DNA of 64,000 nucleotides from Sphagnum magellanicum. Lineage: Eukaryota > Streptophyta > Sphagnopsida > Sphagnales > Sphagnaceae. Shown here in pieces: positions 25,601-35,877 of this stretch (position 1 is the stretch's first letter; each line of letters opens with the position of its first letter). The notes under the pieces were generated by a model. The model did not search any database. It was not told the origin of the DNA and saw only the letters and a program-made list of their open reading frames with translations. The stretch covers positions 19,412,038 through 19,476,037 of the forward strand of contig CM038923.1 in assembly GCA_021904315.1 (NCBI GenBank), read 5' to 3'. The position numbers and the translations under genes are program-made.

Positions 25601-25969
25601 TGGAGTTTTGGGGGCACCTTACTATCCCAGGCTGTGTGTGCCCCACTGTCTGCCTCTCTGTCTCTGTGCATCCATCCCGGGTAACACATTTGTTTTGCCT
25701 TTGGTGATCTGTGCCTTAGACATTCATGTACCATTGTTTGGGCTTGTAATTTTTCTGTGTTCCACTTCAGTAATCCATTAAGAGCAGTATGAGAAATGCA
25801 TACACTTGTTGCGACATGATAAATTGTCATGAGCTTGCATCATCCATTTTTTGTTCTTAAACAGTTGGGGGATCTTTCTGTACAGTTAACAGCAGTAGCT
25901 GGCTATGGAGGATTGGTGGACATAATTTCGGAGTTTGGGAGCCATCTCTGCACCTTCTGCTGTGGTTAA
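22698..25969 (+). CDS. THO complex subunit 6-like WD40 gene (partial model)
   Basis: Exon-sized islands in order match THOC6 (plant THO6/DWA1), a WD40 subunit of the THO/TREX mRNA-export complex that also bridges to DDB1-CUL4 ligases: CGDDGRIQGWRWKEV (22698), KLQPTLDFRNP (23065-23100), PIPETNALAANS (about 23425), GCLFAAAGDGCAHVWDM (23890-23938), GHSDYLHSIASRPSHNQ (24273-24323), ITGSEDGTARIW (24463-24502), CQSGECVAALDPWNAVK followed by CLSLDASENWL (24719-24841), VCGNGGHSETLWRLPG (25211-25258) and AVAGYGGLVDIISEFG ending in TAA at 25969. Most borders are GT-AG. One intron (24504-24718) fits GC-AG and restores Asp in the WD repeat. The first about 90 residues are not identified, and the joints around 25340-25690 and 25690-25897 do not keep frame in a simple model. 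It may be a diverged gene or an early pseudogene. Confidence 0.65.
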
Positions 25970-27239
25970 TTGCGTCTCCTACAGGAGTTTCAAGCTAATA
26001 AAAGGCTGTCGGGTGCTCACATTACTTGTTGGTTCAACTCCTACTAGTTTATGGTAGATGCTACCCAGACTATTCAACACCCAGTTCTACTGGAGTTCAC
26101 TGTCATTGAGACTTGGAGAACCTGGTAGCTTTCAAAATCTTCAGGGAACAATTGGGACAGCCACAATGCCCATCTTTTGCAGTTGTTTGAAAGTGTCCAT
26201 CGCTGACAGTTATGCAGTAGCCCTGAGGGTTAAGAGAATCAAAATTATGGTAAGTGGAGGAGTTGGCACTAGGTAATGCTTTTCTTCATCATGCTGAGTC
26301 ATTCGTGGTTTTGCCTAGGTAGTGTGAGGAGAAGACAGAGGTTTTACAGGATAGGTTACTGAGTTCAATCTTGGTAGCTCAGTGGTGCTTTCATCTACGA
26401 TTGAGTCGGGACAGATTCCCAATTGATAGTCAGTGCACTGGTGGCTGCTGGGTCACATCATCCACGGTTCTTCACCAATCCTTTTCAAACAGTGTCATTT
26501 GACTTGATGATGGATATTGTGTCTGGTGCTTAGGAGCAATCCAATTCTGTAATCTAAAACCCTTGTAATAAAAAGAGACATGGCAAGTATTTTGGGAACG
26601 TGAAGGAAATTGTATAACCATACTGATACATCAGTGAACACTAGCTTGTAACCAATTGCCTCTACAGTCCAGAGCATAGCTGGTCAATGGATGCATGTAT
26701 CCCTTTGATCATTCAATAAAGTACCTATTATTGAATCACCGGTCATGAAATATTGTGTTTGGTTTTTTGTGAAATTTCTGTTCAGTGAATGGGTTGGATG
26801 GAGAACAGTAATCTTTTGTTGGAAGCACCTTTCTATGTGGCTATGCTTTTGGTAATGGGGTGTGACTTCTAACATTATATGCATACAAATGATCATAAAT
26901 AGGGTGGATTGGAGTTGAGTGGTGCTTTGAGTGTCTGGTTATGGATGTGGTTTGGAACAACATTAGGAAGAGTATTCATGTACAAGCAAAATGGGAGTTT
27001 TGTTATGGGGGATCATTTGGGAATTCTAACAATAGAAAAAGTTGTTTATTATAAAACTATAGCTGATTCTTGGAGGCAGATCATTGATGTGTCAATTTTT
27101 TATTTGTCTCCAGCAGGGCAATCCAGGTGCAATAGCTTGCAACTTTGTACATAACACTTTTATTTAGACATTTTCAAGCTTTTGGTTTGCCCTCCCCTTG
27201 TTTCTCACGATGTAGACCTTTTCCCTCTCTTTTTTCGTC

Positions 27240-27350
27240 CATCTACAAGAAGGCTATGAAACTTTTCATCCATGTACAAGAAAGTTATGAAATTTTTCAT
27301 CCATTTACTAAAAATTATGAAACTCTTCATCTACACACATGAAAGTTATC
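27240..27350. repeat. Tandem repeat of about 30 bp, nearly four copies
   Basis: Units beginning 'catcta/catcca' and containing 'agttatgaaa' start at 27240, 27267, 27298 and 27328. Copies are diverged. Confidence 0.65.
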
Positions 27351-27904
27351 AATTACATTGAATAGCATTTATGGAGAGGGGGGCAACTAATAAGTAGCAT
27401 CTCCCATGTAATTCCTTTGTCACTACCATGGCTCAACAATTACTTGGGACATGTTACCCATTGGTAGCCTCCCTCTCCATCAATATTATCTAGTCCATTG
27501 CAACACAAGCAAAGGAAATGTTCACTAATGATGGTGTATGTGTCACATTAAAGGGCATGCAACCAATCATAAATATGCAAGAATCCTACTAGTTTAACAA
27601 TGCACAAAGATCACCAAAGGTAATTACACCTAACAACAAACAAAATATGGCCTGTCGATCTTAGAAACCAAGGTAACTTAGCGGCACACATATTGCAAAT
27701 TCCTCCAATGGTGTGCACTTGCTATTGCTACCAAAACAAGGAATCAGAAGAACAAGTTATTATTCCTAAACCATTCACTTGGGCACCAAGTCTCTCATTT
27801 CTCACATTCTTTAAGTATGACCTTTGTACCAATTAATTTAGTACATCGACTCTAGTTTTTCCTAAAAATCTTAGTTTGTAGTCTTGAGAACTAGAGCACA
27901 AGGG

Positions 27905-28100
27905 ATATTGATAAATGTGAAAATTGAGAACATACCTATGGAAAAGTAACAACAAACATTAAATGTAAGATTGCATATATGAGCTGTGAAAATTGAACAT
28001 CTAGAAGAGGAAAATTCATAATAGAAATTAGATGTAAGATTGTAAAAACCATACGTGAAAGTTGAAACATCTAAAAGAGGAAAAATCATATCAAAAAGTG
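27905..28100. repeat. Tandem repeat of 69 bp, about three copies
   Basis: The unit with 'atgtaagattg', 'gtgaaa(a/g)ttga' and 'acatcta(g/a)aagagg' occurs at 27961 and 28030, with an incomplete older copy before it. The open minus-strand frame over it (27871-28143) is a repeat translation, not a gene. Confidence 0.65.
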
Positions 28101-28554
28101 AAAATATAATTTTAAAAATCAAATTTGAGAGTGCCAAGTGCATTTGATGAGATAGGGATTAAAATCATAGACAATTTTTAGAATGAAAAGCTCAAAAAAT
28201 TCCTATATTATCAATGGGTCCAACAATTCGAAGTCCCACGTTTGTATGCACCTTGTCCAAAGAAAGGCAGATTTTCAAATATCTCATATTAACCGCACAT
28301 TGAGATTCACACCCACAACTTACACATCAACAAAAAAAACATCAATTTTATGTGAAAGGACTTTTTAGGTTTTTATATTTTAATTTCTTTTATTGAACCG
28401 CTCGAAACATATGTATTCCTCCTATATCCTAACAGAACCAACTGTCTTTACTCTTGGGTTGTGTTTAGAAAAGAGAAGTGCATATCTCCAATGGTGCCAA
28501 AGCTCACGCCCCGTTCTTGTGGGACTAGGAAAAATGGGCCTGTCATCAATCTAA

Positions 28555-28950
28555 ATGTGACTTGCAAACAATGAAACAGCATGTTGGACTACCTAGCATT
28601 TGACAAAGAACATGTTCCCCGAGCTTCAAGTAGATACAAGAAACAAATCTCCATGGACTAGTAGGGTCCTTGCAACAACTAGAAGAGGACAATGGATAAT
28701 TAAAGCCTTGGTAAAAGCTATGGATCTTGTTTGAAACAAGGACGTGTTCATTGAAGAGGGCAAATAGGTAGGTCATGGAACATATCACTGATCTCTTTTT
28801 CTAATTTTTTGAATGACAACGTCTAGAAAGGTTAGGCCAGCATGTGTGCAAATAAATTAGGAGGATGCAACAATAGTTGCTTGGACCTTAGTTATGCAAG
28901 CACATGTTTGTCAATGACCCTGCAACAGCTCAAGATGAAGGTTATGAGCT
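28555..28950 (+). mobile_element. pogo-type (Tc1/mariner) transposase N-terminal fragment
   Basis: Broken frames resemble the N-terminal helix-turn-helix part of plant pogo-like transposases: KEHVPRASSRYKKQI (about 28607), IKALVKAMDLV (about 28700) and DATIVAWTLVMQ (28864-28900), followed by a decayed LQQLKMKV block. Stops and frame changes are frequent. No DDE domain follows. It is related to the longer remnant at 50.4-51.9 kb, which carries the same blocks in the same order. Confidence 0.6.
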
Positions 28951-29751
28951 CACATGAACCAGTACATGTGATATAAGCTTCACATTTAGCCCAAAAACAT
29001 AGGAAGATCGTTTGGGGGTGAGGTCCAACTTTTTGAAAAGCTTTCTCACACATGCAAATTTCATCAATGGCTCATTTTTCTTCATGGATAAACTACTCAT
29101 GAAAAAAACCTCAAACCAAAATGCAAGCACCAAATTAGGGCAGAAGACAGTAATGTACAGGTGAACTTCCCACAGCTCAGAGAAACAACTAGCAAAGTGC
29201 CTGTTCTGTTCTGACTTGTGACTGTGTCCAAGGCATGAATAGGAGAACTGCAAATATAAAGAACGTTCTGCAACTTGATTCTTCTTCAAAGCTAAAACTT
29301 CCTGTTTGTGCATTTGAATGCAAGGACAAAATGTGATAGAGGGAATTGTTCCTTGGTGGTGAACTCCAGAGTGGTTAGAGAGACAGCTACCAAGTTGGCT
29401 GTTGCAAGTTTCGGTAGATTCCGGCCTGAATTTGTTTTGCCTTGAGCACCTGAAGTGAGAGTTAGAGATTGGGAGAGAATGATCCCTGCTGTTGGAACCA
29501 AAATCTGCTGTTGATCTCAGTGGCCAGGGTAAGCATGGGATCACCTGATTGACTTTGGGGTAGGCATTGTTGCTGCAGACCAACCTGGTATGGTTGGAGT
29601 CATCCTCTTCATCAGACAATTGTTTAGACATTATGAGAACAAAGAAGATGCCAGCACAATTTTTCATCTGTAGTTCACGAAAGAGAATATCAGGATTGCT
29701 TGGCTCTAGTTCACCAGTTTGTGTAGATTCATAGTCAGTATGAGAAGCTAC
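28942..29751 (-). CDS. Long open exon, unknown product
   Basis: A stop-free stretch of about 270 codons on the minus strand follows a good acceptor (ttctctcag at 29760-29752). It starts VASHTDYESTQTGELEPS, then MSKQLSDEEDDSNHTRL; the middle is rich in Ser, His and Cys, and the last 80 residues are hydrophobic and less convincing. No domain is recognised. Length alone in AT-rich DNA argues that at least 29751 to about 29200 is coding. It lies about 1.9 kb downstream of the hydrolase-kinase gene on the same strand; no splice link between them is evident. The acidic, Ser/Thr-rich start resembles in style the linker of that gene, but I cannot show homology. It could also be a piece of an unrelated gene. 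Confidence 0.4.
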   Translation of the reverse strand, partial: VASHTDYESTQTGELEPSNPDILFRELQMKNCAGIFFVLIMSKQLSDEEDDSNHTRLVCSNNAYPKVNQVIPCLPWPLRSTADFGSNSRDHSLPISNSHFRCSRQNKFRPESTETCNSQLGSCLSNHSGVHHQGTIPSITFCPCIQMHKQEVLALKKNQVAERSLYLQFSYSCLGHSHKSEQNRHFASCFSELWEVHLYITVFCPNLVLAFWFEVFFMSSLSMKKNEPLMKFACVRKLFKKLDLTPKRSSYVFGLNVKLISHVLVHVSS

Positions 29752-29759
29752 CTGAGAGA

Positions 29760-31641
29760 ACCAAAATCCAGATTAATCCCTTCTAACACAAAATCTGCCT
29801 ACATTGCGGGATGCACCTTCAACTGGGTCTACATGATACCGACCTTGTGCTTTCCACAAGAAAAAATCTTCAAAATTATTGAACTTGATGGACTTTGAAA
29901 GAGCTTGAAAGTAGAACTGCATCATATCCTACGCAATAGATCTAAGTCATGAGATTTTCTCAACATACCAATCAACTTCATTCAAAAGGAAATAACAATA
30001 GGAAACATTCTCACCATGCTTTCTGTAACCTAAGCTCCTCTTCCAGACTACCTGACTACCAATCTAAGAGTGTTGTGCGTGTCAGTGTTGCATGTCAAAC
30101 TTCTTGAATCAAGAAGATAAAAACTTGCCAATTTGCATGTCCCCACTACTTTGAACAAGTCTTATCTCAAGGCATATGGTAAGCATTCTCCAAGCTCATG
30201 ATCGTGCAGTAGCATGTGCTAGATGACTTCCCTCCTGGCATTTCAACTTTCATACAATACCCTGCAGTGAAGAGCTACTAATGCAGCATGATTGTAGTTC
30301 ACAAGCCATATTCATAGCCAGAGAACCTCAACAGGCCAAGTTCAATTGGTTTGCTGACAAACAACTGAGAGTATATGGGTGCATGCAGCTATGGATCAGC
30401 AGCCCCAAAGCTTTTCATGTTTCGGGGAAACCATCCTTTGCAGAAACCTATTCAAGACTTATTCAACTACCCATTCTCATCATAGATTCTATAACCTAAG
30501 GTCCTCTTCCAGATTAACTTGTTATCAACCTAAGAGTGTTTCAATCTAAGATTTCTTGATAAGAACAATTGCAGCTACATGTCAAATGGACAAAGTTTCA
30601 CTTTTGGATTTCAGGGAACTTGTCCTTTCACACATCCTAATAAAGGCTTCACCAAAATTATACAAGTTTAGCAGAGAGAATTTATGAGCTTGTGCAGCTT
30701 TATTCATCAGCCTTAAATTGTGCAGGAAAATTGTTCCTTGAGAAAGTATTTGATGGCTTACAGTATACTATGAAATTGTGAGACCGCAAAATAGGTGCAA
30801 ACATATTGACCCTCAGTCTACAAGATCTTACCATAGTCCGTAGCCAAAGGGAACAATTGCAGAGACGGTTTGATGCATAGAAACAAGCATAGCATGCTTG
30901 GACAAAGTCACTTGATCATGCTTATCACATTAATGCTAAGATTGTGTGAATTCACTACTGCAACCATGCATTTTCTGTGTTGCAGATGATGCATCTTATA
31001 GTCAAACACTCTCTTGATTCCTACCAGTAATTAACACCATTAACTTGAACATGTTCAAAAAGGAAAACAATTCAAATACTTTGTTAGAGTGCAAGTTTGA
31101 CACACCATTATCTTGTATTACAGATCTCTTCCTTAGAGAAGAAGCTCTAGATAGAGATGCAACTTGTGAATAGATTAGAAGGGGCAGAAAGCTCTTGCCT
31201 AATCATATTGCAATGATAGCTGCCTTTGTATGCTCCACTAATCAATTAGGCACAAACTTGAAAGTCAAATTTTCCACTCTATTTTGCACATTTGATGAGC
31301 ATATTTCTCAAACTCAGTGCAATCTTATAGCTATTTGATACAAAGTCAACTTCTTGGAAGTGCTGACATCTATGAGAACAAAATGATGCTTCCTCTTAAA
31401 AATCAGCCCTATTTGCATGATCTGCTCCATGAATTTCATACATAACTCCTCAAACAAGGTGTTAAAAGTACAGCTGTAATACACTTTGGGATGAATTTTA
31501 ACATGAAGGACATGCAATGAAACCTCCAAGTTTAAGATATTCCTGCATGTCAAAACAGCATGCCAGATAGCTTGCATGCCTGTTGTTCACTTGATCTAGA
31601 ATTGTTCATAATCAAAGACCTGCTCATGCAATAGCTCGCTT
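29760..31641. other. Interval between the unknown exon and the hydrolase-kinase gene
   Basis: No recognised gene. Positions 30015-30110 and 30480-30570 share an about 80 bp direct repeat ('taacctaag(c/g)tcctcttccaga' then 'ctaagagtgtt'). An 87-codon minus frame (31314-31577) is unidentified. The part next to 31642 is probably the 3' untranslated region of the kinase gene. Confidence 0.45.
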
Positions 31642-34600
31642 CTAATTCACATCCCATTTGCATGCCAAAAGACTAGATCTGATTTCTTGAAGACTACTGC
31701 AAATAGCTGAGAAATGTGGTCGCATACATGGATCAGGAGCCCAACACTGCTTGATCAGGGAAAGTAATTGTGCAGGGTAATTGCTGTTTGAAGGCAAAAA
31801 TGGCCTTTCATTTTGCGGGGAACTAATTCTTTCCCGCAATCTCACTGGGGGGTAACCAAAAGGGTGCAATTTACCAGAGAGAATTTGCGAGCACAAGATC
31901 GCAAAGCTGTAGACATCAGCTCTTTTGGCAGAAAAACGCCTTGGGTGCCCTTCCTGGTCCTCAAAGGCCTCTGGTGCCCTCCATGCTGCTGCTCCACAAA
32001 TCTGAGAGTGCAACATAGATGAAGAGGTGTTGACCTTTGTCTTTGCCAAACCAAAATCAGCCAACTTCACCTCCACATACCCATCAGCAGAGAGTTCAGG
32101 GTTTGTGTTTGGACTAACCAAGATGTTATTAGGTTTAAGGTCACGGTGCACAACCCCTTGTCCATGCAAGTACTCCATGCCTGAAGCAATCTGTAACATG
32201 ACATCAACAGCTGCTTGAGGTGTGAATGGCTTGTGTGAATCCTTTCGTTCTGCAATGTGCCTTTCAAGATTTGTGGGCATGAGTTCCATCACAATTGAAC
32301 ACTTGGTAGAATCTTGCTGGCAACATATCAATCGTACAACATGTGGATGGTTCAAGCGAACCATGACTCCAACCTCATTCTCAAATTCACGCTTCTGTTT
32401 CTCACCAAAAAGAGGATTGAAGGATTTCTCAGCACATGCCATCCCAAACCATGTGTATTGAGAAACTGATCCGAATGAGCCCTTCCCCAAAAATTCTCCT
32501 CGCTTTGCTTCAGGATCAGAGGCCAAAACGCACCACGGACGCAGTCCCTGTGGTAAGTCATAGACATTCATGACATTCTGCAATCTCCATTGCAGATAAT
32601 CTGCAAAGTTGATCCTTTCTCCTGTTATAGAACCACCAGCATTACTCATCATCAACTGCCGAAGCTCTGCAATGCGTGGATCCCATAACTCTTTATTCTT
32701 CTGAATATCTTGTGCTTTGAGTTGCTCCATTCTTGAATGAACAGATGCCCATGTGCAATTATCAATGTCTTTTCTGAACAACCTTGTGCATGATTGCCAA
32801 TCAATAATGACAGCAACAAATGCACATATGTTATCCATTTCCACAAGTATTGATTTGAGACTCAATGGCTCATCACTGCACTCTTGCACAATCAAGTCTG
32901 CTTTCTGTACAATGCGGAACAACTCTTTGTACATTGGATCAGCCAAAGTTGCACAAGTCTCCCCCATGACATTACATTTGCTGGTCACTATAGTGGAGAC
33001 CATGTACTTGCACTGCAACACATTCACCTGCAGTTTTGAATTTTGACCAAATGTTCTATCATCTAGGTCACATATTGCTGTTAAAATCCTTTCCTTGAAG
33101 ACTTGTGTATTGACAGAATTCAATGAAGTAGCTCCGAATATGAAAGCATCATCAGCACCTACAAAAGCACAATTCAAAGCATGTTGAAGATGTAATGTGC
33201 CATCTATGTGCAAGACTGATCACAAACACACTATGTTCAGTTCTGCAACAAGATTTAATGAACTTCTGCATGTGTGCAGAAAGAACTTCAGCTCATTCTG
33301 GGATGAAGTGGAAAGTCCTTAGTAAAGTTTTGGCAAAAACAAAAGGTCTTGTAACTATGATCCACAACAGTGATTTTCATTACTCCACTCGAATTACCAC
33401 CATCTTCAGTACTTCATGCATAAGCCAAGAAGATGAAACTAGCATGAAGGACATAGATGGAGTACCATCTGGCTGCAAAATTGTGTTTGCCTCAGACTGA
33501 TCACCTTCTGTAGCATTCTCTGGCTCAGAGTACATATCCTCCACCTGTACCTCTTTCATGCCACTCCAGTAGTGCTCTCCGTTCTCATTAAAACCATAAT
33601 TCATGACTTCAATGTTACCTACTCCATTTAAGGCACAAGACAGAAAGGTTAAGATTCTAAAATATGTATCTTACCAGGTAATTATACAACATTTTCAACT
33701 AATGCCACAAACCAAGGAACTTAAGACATGAAACTTACATACATCAAAGTCATCATATTATTGCGCCTTTTAATGAAGAGAAAGTTTTACATGACCGGCA
33801 AATTGATTGTACACTGAGTTAGACATGTGGTAAACTAGGACAGAAAATTATCCTGATACCTTCGCTTGAATTTAGATGCACCATTCCAGGCTGTTCAACA
33901 TTACATATCTGCAAAACCATGTACTCAATTGTTTCATTTAGGATGGAAGCTTCATTGGTCTGAAATCTAAAACAAATGCATGCACACAAAAAACCGAATC
34001 ATCCTCCTTTGAATTAGGATTCATAACATCTTGGCTGATCTGCCGAGTTCCTGTTTCCAATAAAGACTGGTTTCTGTAATGCTGCAACGTTAATGAAATA
34101 TTGAACAAACTAGGTTATTGAAACTCACCATTTGACAAGTAATGATAAATTGTCAAAGGAACCCATAACTGGGATGTTCTTTACTTGGGGGCTTGCACAC
34201 CTAACTAGCTCATTTAAACTCACCTTCCCACAAGTAATGATATATTGTACAAGAAACTTGTAGCTGGGATGTTCTTTACTTGGAGGCTTGCACACATCCA
34301 TGTGATTGGCATCCTCAACCTTGTAAGTCCTATCTCCTGTTTTTTGTGCCGGGATAGAATCCACCAAAATTCCCTAGTCCGGCCATAGAACCCAAAATTG
34401 CACGTGTCAGCGCACAACAACCTCAAGGCATCACAGGTGTTTGGTTTCAAAAAATCCATTTCATCCAACACATGCTTACCACTTCCTTCATTGGCCTGCC
34501 CTCACAAAAAGCACATATATTGATTCTGTTTTCTGCAACAATATTATCAAAATCCACTGATAAATATTCCATATCTAGTTGCCAGGGTGGAATGTTCTCC

Positions 34601-35877
34601 GGTATTCCAGGACGATGCATGCTTCTCAACAACTGGTTCACATATTTAGCAATATTGGTTGCTTGAGCATGCGGAACAGAATAAAAAGCTACCCCTCTCA
34701 CATTCCTCAAAAATACTTCCGCACGCTGCACTGTAGCATTGGACAAGGATTTGTAAGGATTTCGGATGGTTGATGGTGTCTTCAATCCTACAACCAACCT
34801 CCTCAACACCAACCCTCCAAAACTATGGCCTATTAACACAATAGGATGATGCCATTCATACCTGCACAAAACATATTCATTTGCCATACTGTTTCAGGGA
34901 ATACTTAATCAACGTCTACATTCCAAATTAATTAAGTCTATTCAGTTTTGACTGAAATATATCTTGGGACTGCACACCTCCGACATTATACCTAAAGCCA
35001 ATTGTACACTCCTGCACTGCCGCTCTCCTATGCCATTTTCAGACTTCAGAAAGTCAAAGCGCTTTCCACTTCTCAAAGCAAGCTTCTAAACACCAATCTT
35101 TAAAAATAGTGTAATTTACAAATATGGATAATTCAATTAAACCTGCACAATACTCTGCTCTGCTCATTTTTCAGGAAGCGTTGCAACACCATCTATAATA
35201 GCCTGATACATGGTATCACTGATAAGCATACAGAATTTAACACAATTGAGAGATGACCAAATTGTTGGGTTAGAAATCTTATATCTGAAACTTTTAGTTG
35301 CTTTCACATATTTGTGAGTGAAACACTACATTTGCCCAAGCATGCCATTTTGACAATGAAAGTGAGGCCACTTTGTACCTAGAATCCATGAGATTCTGGA
35401 ACAGGTTACGTGCAATCTGCGTTACCATAAAATGAGGGTCGGTTACTATATCTGCACTGTATGATACAGAGAAAATACGCACAGATTCCCCCAAATCAAA
35501 TGGCAACCATTCTCGAGGCCAACAAACATCATCATGCCCTCGTTGCGTCCATGTACTACTCCAGGCATCATTTGCAATTAATTGCAGCCCATGGAACAAC
35601 ACCACATCCAATTCAATGCTTTGCTTGTCTCCAGGAGGAGGCCATAGCTGATGCACTGGCCAATCACTCTGCCACCAAAATTCAACATTCAAGAAATTGC
35701 ACAACAACCAATGTCCAAACCACATCAGCAGCATTTGGAATTTACAGAGCACAGGCCACAAATTGATTTATGAATGTCTTGAAATGAGCAACTAACATAA
35801 AAATACTCAGAAATAGACTACTACAACAGACAAGAAGAATCTGAAAGGTGAAAGGAACTCACAAAATTAGCAGCCAT
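31642..35877 (-). CDS. Alpha/beta-hydrolase (SERAC1-like) - protein kinase fusion
   Basis: Seven exons (35877-35863, 35668-35379, 34861-34480, 34373-34224, 33908-33860, 33618-33466, 33158-31642) sum to 2556 bases, exactly 852 codons with the stop; every junction is GT-AG and phase-matched. Residues 6-279 are a SERAC1-type serine-hydrolase module: PVHQLWPPPGD, STWTQRGHDDVCWPREWLP, nucleophile elbow GHSFGG (Ser115), DANHMDVCKP with the likely catalytic His253. Residues 280-346 are an acidic linker. Residues 347 to about 560 are predicted helical (KELFRIVQKADLIVQEC) and unassigned. Residues about 565-845 are a protein kinase of the tyrosine-kinase-like group: GKGSFGSV loop 571-578, Lys591, Glu608, HRD 684-686, DFG 714-716, APE 741-743, all intact. 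The ATG is in a 15-base exon (MAANF). Both modules look catalytically competent; no transmembrane segment is seen. A signalling or immune role is inferred from the NB-ARC partner of the same hydrolase module at 38.9-40.2 kb. Confidence 0.85.
34107..34294 (-). repeat. 94-bp tandem duplication of an exon end plus its splice donor
   Basis: The last 71 bases of exon 4 of the hydrolase-kinase gene, its GTGAGT donor and about 20 bases of intron are repeated immediately downstream (copy a 34294-34201, copy b 34200-34107). The second copy carries VCKPPSKEHPS coding sequence and its own GTGAGT. The flank after its donor matches the donor flank of the NB-ARC pseudogene (40084 and below) better than copy a does. 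Confidence 0.85.

Larger units (their letters stand above)
25970..28550. other. Interval without a recognised gene
   Basis: The first few hundred bases are likely the 3' untranslated region of the THOC6-like gene. A plus-strand frame of 81 codons at 26909-27154 matches nothing I know. Two short tandem repeats (27240-27350 and 27905-28100) are listed separately. Confidence 0.5.

Noticed and set aside
34125-34367. Read-through of the exon into the duplicated copy as the normal C-terminus of a stand-alone hydrolase
   Set aside because: It gives an out-of-frame tail, whereas splicing at the first donor joins five further phase-matched segments into an 852-codon frame. It could still occur as a minor isoform.
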